Assembly (NCBI GenBank): GCA_963675425.1
Contig: OY776214.1
Coordinates: 2,542,001-2,606,000, forward strand
Source: Sporobacter sp963675425
GTDB taxonomy: Bacteria > Bacillota > Clostridia > Oscillospirales > Oscillospiraceae
DNA length: 64,000 nt
Direction of reading: 5' to 3'
In this document: positions 32,524-41,458 of the stretch, in pieces
Position numbering within the stretch: the first letter of the stretch is position 1
How the letters are laid out: each line of letters opens with the position of its first letter
The notes under the pieces: model-generated
What the model saw: only the letters and a program-made list of their open reading frames with translations
Databases searched by the model: none
Told to the model about the DNA's origin: nothing
Made by a program: the position numbers and the translations under genes

Positions 32524-33278
32524 AACGAATATTGATTTCATTCATTACGGCGCTGGTGCTGGCGGGCGGCTTTTTTCTGCCGTCCTTCCTCATGAGCTTT
32601 AAAGACCGTCAGATGATCGGGCAGTCCATCGTTGGCAGCAGCCACATCAGCTTCGAAACAAAATCAGAGCTGGGTATTTTAGACCGGCTGCGAATGATTA
32701 CGACCGTCGGGAGCATCCCGGTTGAAAACGGCAAAAAGCTTGACGCCGATACGGTAAAGCAGAAAGTGCTGACCGAAGTGGAGCGCTTTAATGCCGGTGC
32801 CGTCCTTGAGCTTGATGCGGGCACCTGCAAAATAAACGATCTTAATGTTTCATTTTATGTTGATTCCGTCGATCCGGCAAAGAACATGATTGTCTGGCGT
32901 GTGTATATGGAAGACGATAAGGGTCACGTTGTTAATGTATCCATCGACGATGAAACGGGAACACTGCTGTCGCTGCAGTATATCTCTAAAATGGCAATGG
33001 ATGAAGTGCCCTATATGGCAATGGATGAAGGGACCTACCCGGAAGGAAATCTCGCAGCGCCGTCGGGGGAAAACTCCGGGCAGTATTATAACAGGACGCT
33101 GGTTGACCCTGAAACACTGGCAAACAGCCTCGCCGATTATTATGGCTTGAGCGTTGAGGCATCGGAACAAAAAAGTGGGGGTGAAACCTTTCTTTATGAG
33201 CTGAAGCTGAGCGACGGCAGTACTGACAGTGCCATGCGAATGATGGTAACCATGAGTGAATACTGGATTAATTTCTGA
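32520..33278 (+). CDS. Exported membrane-anchored protein of the van-like operon
   Basis: 252 residues from a GTG overlapping the kinase stop codon (GTGA), with AAAGGAGG upstream. N-terminal hydrophobic segment 5-25 with a signal-anchor look (no Cys lipobox). The rest is a mixed alpha/beta extracellular region, with a short internal tandem repeat MAMDEVPY-MAMDEGTY at about residues 160-175. Part of the segment IVWRVYMEDDKGHVVNVSIDDETGTLLSLQY resembles PepSY-like folds. Because it is translationally coupled to the kinase it may modulate signalling. No precise family. Confidence 0.7.
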   Translation: MKRILISFITALVLAGGFFLPSFLMSFKDRQMIGQSIVGSSHISFETKSELGILDRLRMITTVGSIPVENGKKLDADTVKQKVLTEVERFNAGAVLELDAGTCKINDLNVSFYVDSVDPAKNMIVWRVYMEDDKGHVVNVSIDDETGTLLSLQYISKMAMDEVPYMAMDEGTYPEGNLAAPSGENSGQYYNRTLVDPETLANSLADYYGLSVEASEQKSGGETFLYELKLSDGSTDSAMRMMVTMSEYWINF

Positions 33279-33365
33279 GGTATGATGCCGTTTTGATACA
33301 AAATAGACGGCGTCGTGATGCAGTAGTCGCCTATAATTTCGTTTAACACGAAAGGGCGATACATT

Positions 33366-34340
33366 ATGACGACATCAACGCGCAAAACCGCGGGCAGGCG
33401 CAGAAGGACTGGCCTGGTCTATTTCATATTATTCCTGCTTCTGGTCATTATAGTTTTATTTGGTATCAGGAAAATTAACGCTTATAAAGCGGATATTCGG
33501 GACCCGGATACCGCCGGTTATCAAGATCCGGCTTCGGACGCGTCACCGGCGGACGGCTCGGGTAAATACCGCGTACAGACGATGGAGGCGTCGGATATTT
33601 CGGCAGGCGAGCTGATACTTGTCAACGGCGGGCATTCGTACAGTCCGTCTGCCGGGCCGGAGCTTGTCAGCATTTACGATGAAAAGGACGACTGCTATTT
33701 TGTCCGTGACATGGATGTGCGGATCAGCCGGGATGTGATGGAGGCGCTCAATGCCCTGATGAAGGGTTTTTATGAGGCCACGGGCATTAACGACGTCAAT
33801 GTCGTGTCCGGTTTTCGGACGGTTGAGGAGCAGGAAGACCTTTATAACGCGTCGGTCGAGAAAGACGGCGCGGCGCATGCCGCCAAGTTTGTGGCGCAGA
33901 CCGGCTGCAGCGAGCATCATACGGGACTGGCAATGGATTTATCTATTTATCATATCGCCGCAGGGACAAGCGAGGAATTTGACGGCGGCGGCGATTACGG
34001 TTGGATTGCGGAAAACGCCTGGCAATACGGCTTTATCCTGCGTTATCCCGAATCGAAGTATCCCATTACAAATGTCGGCGACGAGCCCTGGCACTACCGG
34101 TATGTCGGCATCCCGCACGCCCGGTACATAAAAGAGCATGATCTGTGCCTGGAGGAATATATCGACCTGCTGTATCAGTATCCGTATGACGGCGAGCATT
34201 TGAAGGTTGAAGGCCTCGGGCAGCGGTATGAAATCTATTACTGCGCGGGTACGGACGTGCATATTCCGCAGCAGGGAGAATACACTGTTTCCGGCAACAA
34301 TATTGACGGCTTTATCGTGACGGCTGAGGTGAGTGAATAG
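33366..34340 (+). CDS. vanY: VanY-type D-alanyl-D-alanine carboxypeptidase
   Basis: 324 residues. N-terminal membrane anchor (about 16-35) and a long linker precede the zinc peptidase domain. SEHHTGLAMD gives zinc ligands His184 and Asp191 (S-x-H-x-x-G-x-A-x-D), and DEPWHYRYV gives catalytic Glu240 and the third ligand His243. VanY-type enzymes remove the last D-Ala from peptidoglycan pentapeptides, lowering glycopeptide binding sites. The C-terminal 75 residues are beta-rich. It is the last gene of the operon on this strand, in the same neighbourhood as VanW and VanRS-like genes. Confidence 0.93.
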   Translation: MTTSTRKTAGRRRRTGLVYFILFLLLVIIVLFGIRKINAYKADIRDPDTAGYQDPASDASPADGSGKYRVQTMEASDISAGELILVNGGHSYSPSAGPELVSIYDEKDDCYFVRDMDVRISRDVMEALNALMKGFYEATGINDVNVVSGFRTVEEQEDLYNASVEKDGAAHAAKFVAQTGCSEHHTGLAMDLSIYHIAAGTSEEFDGGGDYGWIAENAWQYGFILRYPESKYPITNVGDEPWHYRYVGIPHARYIKEHDLCLEEYIDLLYQYPYDGEHLKVEGLGQRYEIYYCAGTDVHIPQQGEYTVSGNNIDGFIVTAEVSE

Positions 34341-34368
34341 CGCGTTCACCTTTAACAATAGTTATTAA

Positions 34369-34392
34369 AACGACCGGCTTGCGCCGGCCGTT
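34369..34392. terminator. Bidirectional terminator between vanY and the racemase
   Basis: Stem AACGaCCGGC / GCCGGCCGTT around the loop TTGC, followed by ATTTCTTT. It separates the convergent van-like and racemase transcripts. Confidence 0.75.
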
Positions 34393-34423
34393 ATTTCTTT
34401 ATTGCGGCTCTATGCGACCCGGT

Positions 34424-35512
34424 TTAGCGGTGCTCGACGCGGATCAGGTTGCCGCAGAGCATGGGGTTGCCGTCCATGATAACGGTTGAGCCGACGCCGC
34501 AGTCGATCCCGGTGACATCGGCAATGAGATGGTTGGCGCCGAGCCGGCCGAGCACGGGCACGTTGGCGCCGCCGATGCGGATATAGTAACGTTCGCGACG
34601 GAGAAGTTTTTTAAAAGCACAAAGGGTTTGAAGGAGAAAATCCCGGAATCCGTATAGGCCTGCGCGCCGCTCCAGGCCGATTCCGCTCAGGTACCCCGCG
34701 GGAACAACAGCGGTCCGCGTTTTCCTGCGGACCTTGAAGACGCCGCCGTAGCCGATATTCCGCCCCTTTTCCAGCGTCCGGATCTCGCTGACCGACGACT
34801 CCACCGCGCCCGCGCTTTGCAGCCCATGCCTGTTTGCAGTGATGAGCCGCCCCGTGAAGGCCGACCCGACGCGCACGGCGTCAAACAGTGCCTCGGGATA
34901 CTCAAAAAGGACGGCGGAGCTGGCCATATGGACGGTGCCCGGCTCAACGCCGGTATTTTTCAAATCCCTGAGCAGGTTCTTAAAACTGGTGATCTGCCCG
35001 GTTGTCTGCTTTCTGCTCCGTGCGTTATAAACGTGCGTATAGATACCCGTCGCCTTGATGCCGGGAAGCTGCGTATAGACGCGGCGGATCGCCTCGGTTT
35101 CTGTCGGCAGAAAGCCGTATCGGCCCATGCCGGTGTCCACCTCAACGTGCGCGCGGGCAAAAATGCCGCGCTCCTGGCAGAAATGGCTGATGAATTCTGC
35201 CTGACGGGAAGAGGATACGGTCAGGGTGATATCAAGGTCAGCGGCATCGTAAAGCTCCCGGACCGACTGAACGGGATTGAGCAGTAAAATCCCGGCGCTC
35301 TCGCTTAGCTCACGCAGGCGGACAGCGTCCTGAAGCTCGCTGACTGCGAAATGCCGGATACCCTGCCCCAGCAGGGTGCGAGCCATCCAGACAAGCCCAA
35401 AGCCATAGCCGTCGCTTTTCAGCACGGCGTAAATCGTCCGGCCGTCAGCGGCGTCCTTGATTCGGCGGATATTTTCCAAAACCTTTTGCGTTTCCACAAC
35501 AAAAATCGTCAC
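34424..35512 (-). CDS. Alanine racemase-like PLP enzyme (fold III)
   Basis: 362 residues from a GTG overlapping the stop of the FemAB-like gene (GTGA). PLP lysine Lys32 in AVLKSDGYGFG (classical enzymes have AVVKANAYGHG), catalytic-type Tyr255 in RNIGYGG, the VDTGMGRYG and IYTHVYNA motifs and a C-terminal barrel (GLYGFRDFLLQTL). Most likely an alanine or serine racemase, which makes D-amino acids for peptidoglycan. The LKSDGYGFG variant is common among clostridial and Van-type racemases. Lying with a FemAB-type ligase suggests cell-wall precursor modification. Confidence 0.85.
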   Translation of the reverse strand: MTIFVVETQKVLENIRRIKDAADGRTIYAVLKSDGYGFGLVWMARTLLGQGIRHFAVSELQDAVRLRELSESAGILLLNPVQSVRELYDAADLDITLTVSSSRQAEFISHFCQERGIFARAHVEVDTGMGRYGFLPTETEAIRRVYTQLPGIKATGIYTHVYNARSRKQTTGQITSFKNLLRDLKNTGVEPGTVHMASSAVLFEYPEALFDAVRVGSAFTGRLITANRHGLQSAGAVESSVSEIRTLEKGRNIGYGGVFKVRRKTRTAVVPAGYLSGIGLERRAGLYGFRDFLLQTLCAFKKLLRRERYYIRIGGANVPVLGRLGANHLIADVTGIDCGVGSTVIMDGNPMLCGNLIRVEHR

Positions 35513-36573
35513 GACTGGTCACCCCGGTTCTTTGCTTTCCGGAGAAGGGTTGTCAGCCGGAGGTACAAAGTCCGCGCCAATTTCAGCGCAGGGTAGACGA
35601 GGGGCTTGAAATCATAGCGGTACTCACCGACGAATTGCGTCAGCTCACTGTTAAATCCTTTTTTAAACTTATAAAGACCGTAAAGGGGATTCGTCTCGTC
35701 CATGTCGCCAGCGACGCCGCCGAAATCGTATTCCTCGCAGCCTGTTTCCAGCCCCCACTTCATCATATCCCACTGCAGCAGGTAATTGGGCATCAGGTTT
35801 CGATAGATATCCGCGGAAGCGCCGTAAACGTACGAGACCTTGTTGCCGTACTGGACTGCGATCGTCCCCGCGATGGCTGTCCCCTCATAAAACGCCATAT
35901 ACAGCCGGGCGTGTTTGCCCAGCTGTGTAAGCAGCTTTTCAAAATAGGCCTTCGGACGAACCGTAAAATGATCCCGCTTGCCGGTCGTGAGCATCAGACT
36001 GTAGAAATCGTCCAGATGCGCCGTGCCGCAAACGGATACGGTTACGCCCTTGCGCCCGGCCAGACGGAGGTTGTATCGCGTTTTTGAATTAAAGGAAGCT
36101 AAAAGCTCATCCGCCGTTTTATCCTTTATATCCAGCGACATGACAAACTGCGGCTGGACGTTATCAAATTTTACAGCGCTGTCATACGTCCGGAAGCCCA
36201 ACTGTGCCGCAATGTTATGAAAATGGCTTTGATTTTTGCGTATATACGGATCACAGATGAGCGAGCAGCAGCCGTGTGCTTTGCAAAACTGCTTCACGCC
36301 CGCCAACAGCTCCGTCAGCGACGATTCGCCGCGTGTGTCGTAAACCGGCCCCCGCGGCGCATACGCCAGGCTGTATCCGAAGTACGGCAGCTTGCGCATG
36401 AGAATGCTCATGCCGCTGATAATCTCGCCGGACGCGCCGCGGACGATAAATGCGTGATGCTCCCAGCAGCTTTTTACGCCGGGCCACAGGGACGTCTGCA
36501 TGATATGCCCGTTTGTCTGCCCGGCGACAAACCGGTCAAACTCACCCAAATTGTCCGTTAGTTGCTCAACCAA
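35509..36573 (-). CDS. FemAB/FemX-type peptidoglycan bridge aminoacyltransferase
   Basis: 354 residues from a TTG at 36573, supported by AGAGGTG upstream. Two GNAT-like halves typical of Fem ligases: FWP-like start (IMQTSLWPGVK), the SLAYAPRGPVYD strand, then DDFYSLMLTTGKRD. The second half has NLMPNYLLQWDMMKWGLETGCEEYDFGG and DMDETNPLYGLYKFKKGFN, diagnostic of FemX/FemA. These enzymes attach an amino acid from tRNA to the stem-peptide lysine of lipid II. Translationally coupled with the racemase (4-base overlap), so both probably act on cell-wall precursors. Confidence 0.9.
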   Translation of the reverse strand: MVEQLTDNLGEFDRFVAGQTNGHIMQTSLWPGVKSCWEHHAFIVRGASGEIISGMSILMRKLPYFGYSLAYAPRGPVYDTRGESSLTELLAGVKQFCKAHGCCSLICDPYIRKNQSHFHNIAAQLGFRTYDSAVKFDNVQPQFVMSLDIKDKTADELLASFNSKTRYNLRLAGRKGVTVSVCGTAHLDDFYSLMLTTGKRDHFTVRPKAYFEKLLTQLGKHARLYMAFYEGTAIAGTIAVQYGNKVSYVYGASADIYRNLMPNYLLQWDMMKWGLETGCEEYDFGGVAGDMDETNPLYGLYKFKKGFNSELTQFVGEYRYDFKPLVYPALKLARTLYLRLTTLLRKAKNRGDQS

Positions 36574-36676
36574 AGAAAAACACCTCTGATAAATAAATCA
36601 TCTTTGATACAAAATGTAACACCGCTTTGTATCGGGGTTTTCTCCGGAAAGCATCAAAATTGCATAAAAAGCGCAC

Positions 36677-36711
36677 AAAAAGGCCGCTGCCAGGCATAAT
36701 AGCGGCCTTTT
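36677..36711 (-). terminator. Terminator of the DHA2 efflux gene
   Basis: Stem AAAAAGGCCGCT / AGCGGCCTTTT with a 13-base loop, between the efflux gene end (36732) and the FemAB-like start. Confidence 0.8.
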
Positions 36712-36731
36712 CAACTGGTAATAATTACTAC

Positions 36732-38339
36732 TTACGCCTCGGGGGCATTCGGTTCCGCCTCGTCCGTCGGGCAGCCGTCCGCTTTGTCGAGATGAATAAC
36801 CTTCATCGGCGCGGGCTTGAAGAAGAACGAGAGGACAATGGCGGCCACACATACGATGGCACAGAAAAGGAATATGTTTTGGATGCCGCCCAGCAGCACA
36901 TCCTTGGCCGCGCCAACAGCCGTTTGTACGGCGGCGGCCTTCTCGGGCGGCGTCTGACCCATGATTCGGGATACGGCCTCGGCGTCTGTAATGACCTGCG
37001 GATCGCTCAGCGAGGCGCGGATGGCTTCCGGCACGCTGGACAGGTTGAGTGAGGCAAAGCCGGAGGCCATGGAAGAGGCCATGATGGTTCCGTATACAGC
37101 CGTACCGATTGTCGAACCGATCGTCCTGAAAAACGTGACGGCGCCCGTTGCGGCGGCCAGCTGCTCAATCGGGGCGGCATTTTGCACGTTCGTATTGGTA
37201 ATCGGCATGGTAAAGCCGATGCCCGCGCCGGTGATGACCATAAAAACGATGACCGACAAATACGAGCTGGCGGCCGTCACACCCGATAAAAGGAAGGCCC
37301 CAAGGGCGGCCAGGGCAAAGGCCAGCATCGTCAGAAACCGGAAGAGCGTGCTGCGCTCCGTAGCGAAAAAGCCGATGATATTGCTGGTGATCATCAGCGC
37401 GATGGTCATCGGGACGGTGACCGCGCCCGACGTTGTAGCCGATTGGCCCAGAATGCCCTGTACAAAATAGGGTATATAGATAATCACCGCGTACATGACG
37501 GCGTTTGAAAAAAAGGCGACGAGAAGGGTGAGCCAGATGCAGCGGTTTTTAAAAAAAGACATCGGAATGATCGGGTTTTGTGCTTTTGATTCAGCTATGG
37601 CAAACAGAGCCAGCATAACGGCCGAAAAAGCCAGCATACCGATAATCTGCACGGAACCCCAGGCGTAGGACGAGCCGGCAAGGCTAAACGCCAGAAGCAT
37701 CGGCACAAGAGCGAGGATGAGGAGAACAGTCCCTTTAATATCGATTTTATTTTGACGCCCCGTCATTTTGAAGTTCGGCATGAAGGGCACGACGAGCGCT
37801 ATGGCGATGATGCTGATGGGCACGTTAACATAAAAAACCCAGCGCCAGCTCAAATAATCCGTTATGAGCCCGCCGAGGAGCGGGCCGATAATGCTCGACA
37901 GCGCGAAAACGGAGGTGACGATACCCATGTATTTCCCGCGCTTATGCGGCGGGAACAGGTCGGCCACGATGGTAAAAACACTCGTTGTGATGATGCCGCC
38001 GCCGAGTCCCTGGATGCCCCGGAAGATAATGAGCCACGTCATACTCGGCGAAGCGCCGCAGAAGATGGAGCCGATAATAAATGTGAAGATACCCGTCAGA
38101 AAAATCGGTTTGCGGCCAAAGAGGTCGGCCAGGCCGCCTGAAATGGGTATGATGACGGTTGAGCTGAGCATGTAGATGGTAAACGGCCAGACGTACAGCG
38201 CCATGCCGCTCAATTCTCCGACGATTGTTTTCATGGCCGTGCTCACAATGGTGGTGTCCAGCGCCGATAAAAGCAGGCTCGCCATGAGCGCGACGATGAT
38301 CAGCCCGAGCCGCGCACCCTTAACATTTTCGTTATTCAA
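36732..38339 (-). CDS. DHA2-family (EmrB/QacA) multidrug efflux MFS transporter
   Basis: 535 residues from a TTG at 38339, supported by GGAGCG 8 bases upstream. Fourteen predicted helices. LDTTIVSTAMKTIVGELSG (helix 1, D1-type motif), motif A GGLADLFGRKPIF, the RGIQGLGGGIITTSVFTIVADL segment and motif C PLLGGLITDYLSWRWVFYVNVP are classic DHA2 drug:H+ antiporter features. A loop and acidic tail of about 30 residues lie at the C-terminus. Substrate unknown. It is transcribed alone with its own terminator, and the 414 bases upstream hold no gene. Confidence 0.9.
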   Translation of the reverse strand: MNNENVKGARLGLIIVALMASLLLSALDTTIVSTAMKTIVGELSGMALYVWPFTIYMLSSTVIIPISGGLADLFGRKPIFLTGIFTFIIGSIFCGASPSMTWLIIFRGIQGLGGGIITTSVFTIVADLFPPHKRGKYMGIVTSVFALSSIIGPLLGGLITDYLSWRWVFYVNVPISIIAIALVVPFMPNFKMTGRQNKIDIKGTVLLILALVPMLLAFSLAGSSYAWGSVQIIGMLAFSAVMLALFAIAESKAQNPIIPMSFFKNRCIWLTLLVAFFSNAVMYAVIIYIPYFVQGILGQSATTSGAVTVPMTIALMITSNIIGFFATERSTLFRFLTMLAFALAALGAFLLSGVTAASSYLSVIVFMVITGAGIGFTMPITNTNVQNAAPIEQLAAATGAVTFFRTIGSTIGTAVYGTIMASSMASGFASLNLSSVPEAIRASLSDPQVITDAEAVSRIMGQTPPEKAAAVQTAVGAAKDVLLGGIQNIFLFCAIVCVAAIVLSFFFKPAPMKVIHLDKADGCPTDEAEPNAPEA

Positions 38340-38697
38340 GTCAGATTCGCTCCTTTATCAGCCGATGAAAGCCCGTTTAGCCGTCTGATTTGCCGTCCCT
38401 TCATATAAAAGGCCCGGACACGCGGGGCTTTAACCGCTCCGTAATAGCTTTTTACCGATTATATCATACTTCAGGCTAAGGCCGCCTGTGGGTAAAAGAT
38501 ATTAAAATAACTGGGAATAAGGTTGGGAATATGTATAATTAACACAATTGCTGAGCAGTTTGGTTTTTAGTTTTTAAGCGTATCGCCGGCATAACCGGTC
38601 TGGCGGATATAGCGCGCTAAGCACCGTTTTGACCCGGACGGCGCACGCCAAGGCCCCTGATGTGCCGGCTGCACTTTAGTATTTGGGGAATTACGGC

Positions 38698-38726
38698 TTG
38701 TTAATAGGTAAATTTCGGCTTATAAT
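38698..38726 (+). promoter_or_regulatory. Sigma-A-type promoter for the metallo-hydrolase operon
   Basis: TTGTTA, 17-base spacer, then TATAAT, ending 27 bases before the ATG at 38754. It is the only strong feature in the gene-free stretch 38340-38753. The rest of that gap is AT-rich sequence between two divergent genes with no further structure that I can name. Confidence 0.65.
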
Positions 38727-38753
38727 ATATCCAAACCTTGAAGGGAGATTCTT

Positions 38754-39485
38754 ATGAGCAATATTGTCCAGCTGCCCATGGAATTACAAATGGGTGACTT
38801 TAAAACCAGCTTCAACGCCGCCGTTGTCAAGGGTAAAAGCGGACTGCTTCTGATTGACTGCGGCCTGCCGGGTTTCCTGCCGAAGCTGGAACAGGCCATG
38901 GCAGACAACGGGCTGAGTCTTTCTGACGTCAAGAAAATTATTATTACGCACCATGATGCCGACCATATGGGCGCGCTCAAGGCGCTGCTCGATAAATATC
39001 CGGGCATTGAGGTGCTGTGCTCGCCGGACCAGGCGCCGTATGTCACCGGCAAGGAGAAGCCGCTGCGGCTGGCTATTTTTGAAAAGCGCTATGAAGCATC
39101 GACAGACGAGGCGGAAAAGAAGTCCCTGGAAGACGAAATACGCGGACTTAAGGGCCTGGAGACCATTGAGAGCGTCACGGTAATAAACGGCGGCAGCCGC
39201 CTGCCCGACTATGACGCCACGGTCATTGAGGTTAGCGGACATATGCCCGGCCACGTGTGCGTCTATATTAACCGGGAGAAAACGCTTGTTTCAGGCGACG
39301 CGCTCGTCAGCCGTGACGGCCGGCTTTTGCCGCCGGACAGCCGGTTTACACTCGATATGCCGACAGCCATTAAGTCGCTTGAAAAGCTTGATGATTACGA
39401 TATCTCCACCGTCATCTGCTATCACGGCGGCCTTGTGACAGACTGCGTTAAGGAGAGCCTTGAGTCGATCTGCCGGGGTGAGTGA
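38754..39485 (+). CDS. Metallo-beta-lactamase-fold hydrolase (first of two)
   Basis: 243 residues. The MBL metal motif is THHDADH (65-71), with IDCG earlier, a third ligand region SGHMPGHVC and VSGDAL. The two zinc sites look complete. Substrate unknown (thioesterase, lactonase, glyoxalase-like and others share this fold). The next gene, another MBL protein, starts within 3 bases. Their sequences are only distantly related. GAAGGGAG ribosome site. Confidence 0.85.
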   Translation: MSNIVQLPMELQMGDFKTSFNAAVVKGKSGLLLIDCGLPGFLPKLEQAMADNGLSLSDVKKIIITHHDADHMGALKALLDKYPGIEVLCSPDQAPYVTGKEKPLRLAIFEKRYEASTDEAEKKSLEDEIRGLKGLETIESVTVINGGSRLPDYDATVIEVSGHMPGHVCVYINREKTLVSGDALVSRDGRLLPPDSRFTLDMPTAIKSLEKLDDYDISTVICYHGGLVTDCVKESLESICRGE

Positions 39486-39487
39486 GT

Positions 39488-40189
39488 ATGCTATCCCGGT
39501 TCAATAAACGTTTTATTACCCCCCTGAACAGCTCCCTGGGCAGAAGGTATCAGCTAAAGCCGCTGGAGACGGGCTGCATCACGGAAAACGTTTGGGCGGT
39601 AAAGACCGATACGGTTAATTTCTTTATTGTCGACACAGGAGACGGCCTGGCTTGTTTTGACGCCGGCTACAGGCGGATTCTCATCCGGGACGAGCTGAAA
39701 AAACTCGGGTTCGACCGGGAGAGCGTAAGCTATGTATTTTTAACGCACGCCGATATCGACCATACGCGCGGGGTGAGCCTGTTTACGAATGCCGACGTTT
39801 ATCTCTCACGTGACGAAAAGCAGCTGCTCACGGGCCTGAGGACCATGCGCAGCGCCGTGAGGACCCCGCACCTTCGGTGCGAATCCCATCTGCTGCGGGA
39901 CGGCGATAAGATCAAAGCCGGTAACACGACGATTGAGGCGATCGCAACACCGGGCCATACGCCGGGGTCCATGGCGTACCTGCTCGACGGGCGGTATCTC
40001 TTCACAGGGGACACCTGCAAGCTGGGTGGCGGCAAAGCCTACGCCGGCAGCCATTACACCATGGACATCAAGCGCCAGTATGAATCGATCCGCAAGCTGG
40101 CCGCGCTTCAAAACGTGGAATACGTTTTTACGGCGCACGCGGGATATTCCGACGATTTTGACAACGCGTTCAGCGACTGGCGCGATTAG
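39488..40189 (+). CDS. Metallo-beta-lactamase-fold hydrolase (second)
   Basis: 233 residues from the ATG at 39488 (GGGGTG 7 bases upstream). A GTG six bases earlier overlaps the preceding stop and is an alternative. Motif THADIDH (86-92), ATPGHTPGSMAYL and FTGDT give the full set of metal ligands. A 9-base gap leads to the aldo/keto reductase. The three consecutive genes look like one transcript from the promoter at 38698. Substrate unknown. Confidence 0.85.
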   Translation: MLSRFNKRFITPLNSSLGRRYQLKPLETGCITENVWAVKTDTVNFFIVDTGDGLACFDAGYRRILIRDELKKLGFDRESVSYVFLTHADIDHTRGVSLFTNADVYLSRDEKQLLTGLRTMRSAVRTPHLRCESHLLRDGDKIKAGNTTIEAIATPGHTPGSMAYLLDGRYLFTGDTCKLGGGKAYAGSHYTMDIKRQYESIRKLAALQNVEYVFTAHAGYSDDFDNAFSDWRD

Positions 40190-40198
40190 GAGACAGCC

Positions 40199-41449
40199 AT
40201 GCAATACCGTCAGATGGGAACAACCGGAGACGAGGTCTCTATTTTAGGCTTCGGATGTATGCGCCTGCCGAAAACAGGCGGCCGGTGGGACGAGAAGAAA
40301 TCGGAACAGCTTATCGCCGCCGCCATCGAAGAGGGTATCAACTATTTTGATACGGCCTATCTGTATTTCGGAAACGAGGCACTGGTGGGCAAAATTCTGG
40401 CCGGCGGACGGCGGGACAAGATCCAGCTCGCCACCAAGCTGCCGCCGATGCAGGTCAATTCGCGCGCGGATATGGACCGGTTTCTCGATATACAGCTTAA
40501 GCGGCTCGCAACGGACCGGATAGACTATTACCTGCTTCACAGCCTGATGTCCTTTGACAGCTGGAAACGACTGAAGGAGCTGGGAATAGAGGATTTTCTC
40601 GAAAAAGCAAAGCGGGACGGAAAAATCCGCCGCGCCGGATTTTCGTTTCACGGCTGGCGGGCTGAATTTAAAAGCATACTGGACGACTACCCGTGGGATA
40701 TGGCGCAGATTCAATACAATTATTTCGACGAGAATAATCAGGCCGGCCGGGAGGGCCTGTTATACGCCGCGTCCAAGGGCGTCGGCGTTGTTATTATGGA
40801 GCCGCTGCGGGGCGGCTATCTGGTGGACAAGCTGCCGGCTGAGGTGCACGGGATTTTTGAGCGGACGACACCGCGCCGCTCGGCGGCCGAATGGGGTCTG
40901 CGCTGGGTCTGGGACCAGCCGGAGGTGACGGCGGTCCTGTCCGGCATGAACGAGCCGGCACAGCTGACGGAAAATATCCGTGTGGCATCCCACATGACGC
41001 CGAACACGCTGACGGGCGATGAAAAGCGGATGTTTGGCGAGGTCCGGGATATCATCCGCCAAAAGATCAAGGTGCCCTGCACCGGCTGCGCCTACTGTAT
41101 GCCGTGTCCGGCGGGCGTGGATATCCCCGGCTGCTTTTCGCTGTATAACGACAAGAATATTCACAAGGGTCTCGTGCGCGAAAGCTCGTACCTTTTCAGG
41201 ACCTCGGGTTTTGACGGTGGGCGGCCCTCATACGCCTCGCTGTGCGTTGAGTGCGGCGCGTGTGAGAAAAAATGTCCCCAAAGCCTGCCGATCCGCCAAT
41301 ATCTCAAAGACGTGTCAAGGGATATGGAGAAGGGGTTTTTCAAGCCGTCCATGGGTGTACTCCGCGGTTATATGGGGCTGATGTCCAAAAGGAAAAAGAA
41401 GAAAGGCCCGTCCGGGCCGGGGATTTCCGATCAATCTGATAGTAAATGA
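40199..41449 (+). CDS. Aldo/keto reductase with C-terminal 4Fe-4S ferredoxin domain
   Basis: 416 residues. N-terminal AKR TIM barrel with the catalytic-type Tyr in FDTAYLYFGNE and Lys in LATKLPP. The C-terminal segment from about 295 has two [4Fe-4S] motifs (CTGCAYCMPCPAGV and CVECGACEKKCPQSL). This Fe-S aldo/keto reductase family is widespread in anaerobes and probably couples carbonyl reduction to ferredoxin or flavoprotein electrons. The substrate is not known. TAGGAG ribosome site. The tail is unusually basic (SKRKKKKGPSG). Confidence 0.9.
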   Translation: MQYRQMGTTGDEVSILGFGCMRLPKTGGRWDEKKSEQLIAAAIEEGINYFDTAYLYFGNEALVGKILAGGRRDKIQLATKLPPMQVNSRADMDRFLDIQLKRLATDRIDYYLLHSLMSFDSWKRLKELGIEDFLEKAKRDGKIRRAGFSFHGWRAEFKSILDDYPWDMAQIQYNYFDENNQAGREGLLYAASKGVGVVIMEPLRGGYLVDKLPAEVHGIFERTTPRRSAAEWGLRWVWDQPEVTAVLSGMNEPAQLTENIRVASHMTPNTLTGDEKRMFGEVRDIIRQKIKVPCTGCAYCMPCPAGVDIPGCFSLYNDKNIHKGLVRESSYLFRTSGFDGGRPSYASLCVECGACEKKCPQSLPIRQYLKDVSRDMEKGFFKPSMGVLRGYMGLMSKRKKKKGPSGPGISDQSDSK

Positions 41450-41458
41450 GGCCGTCAA

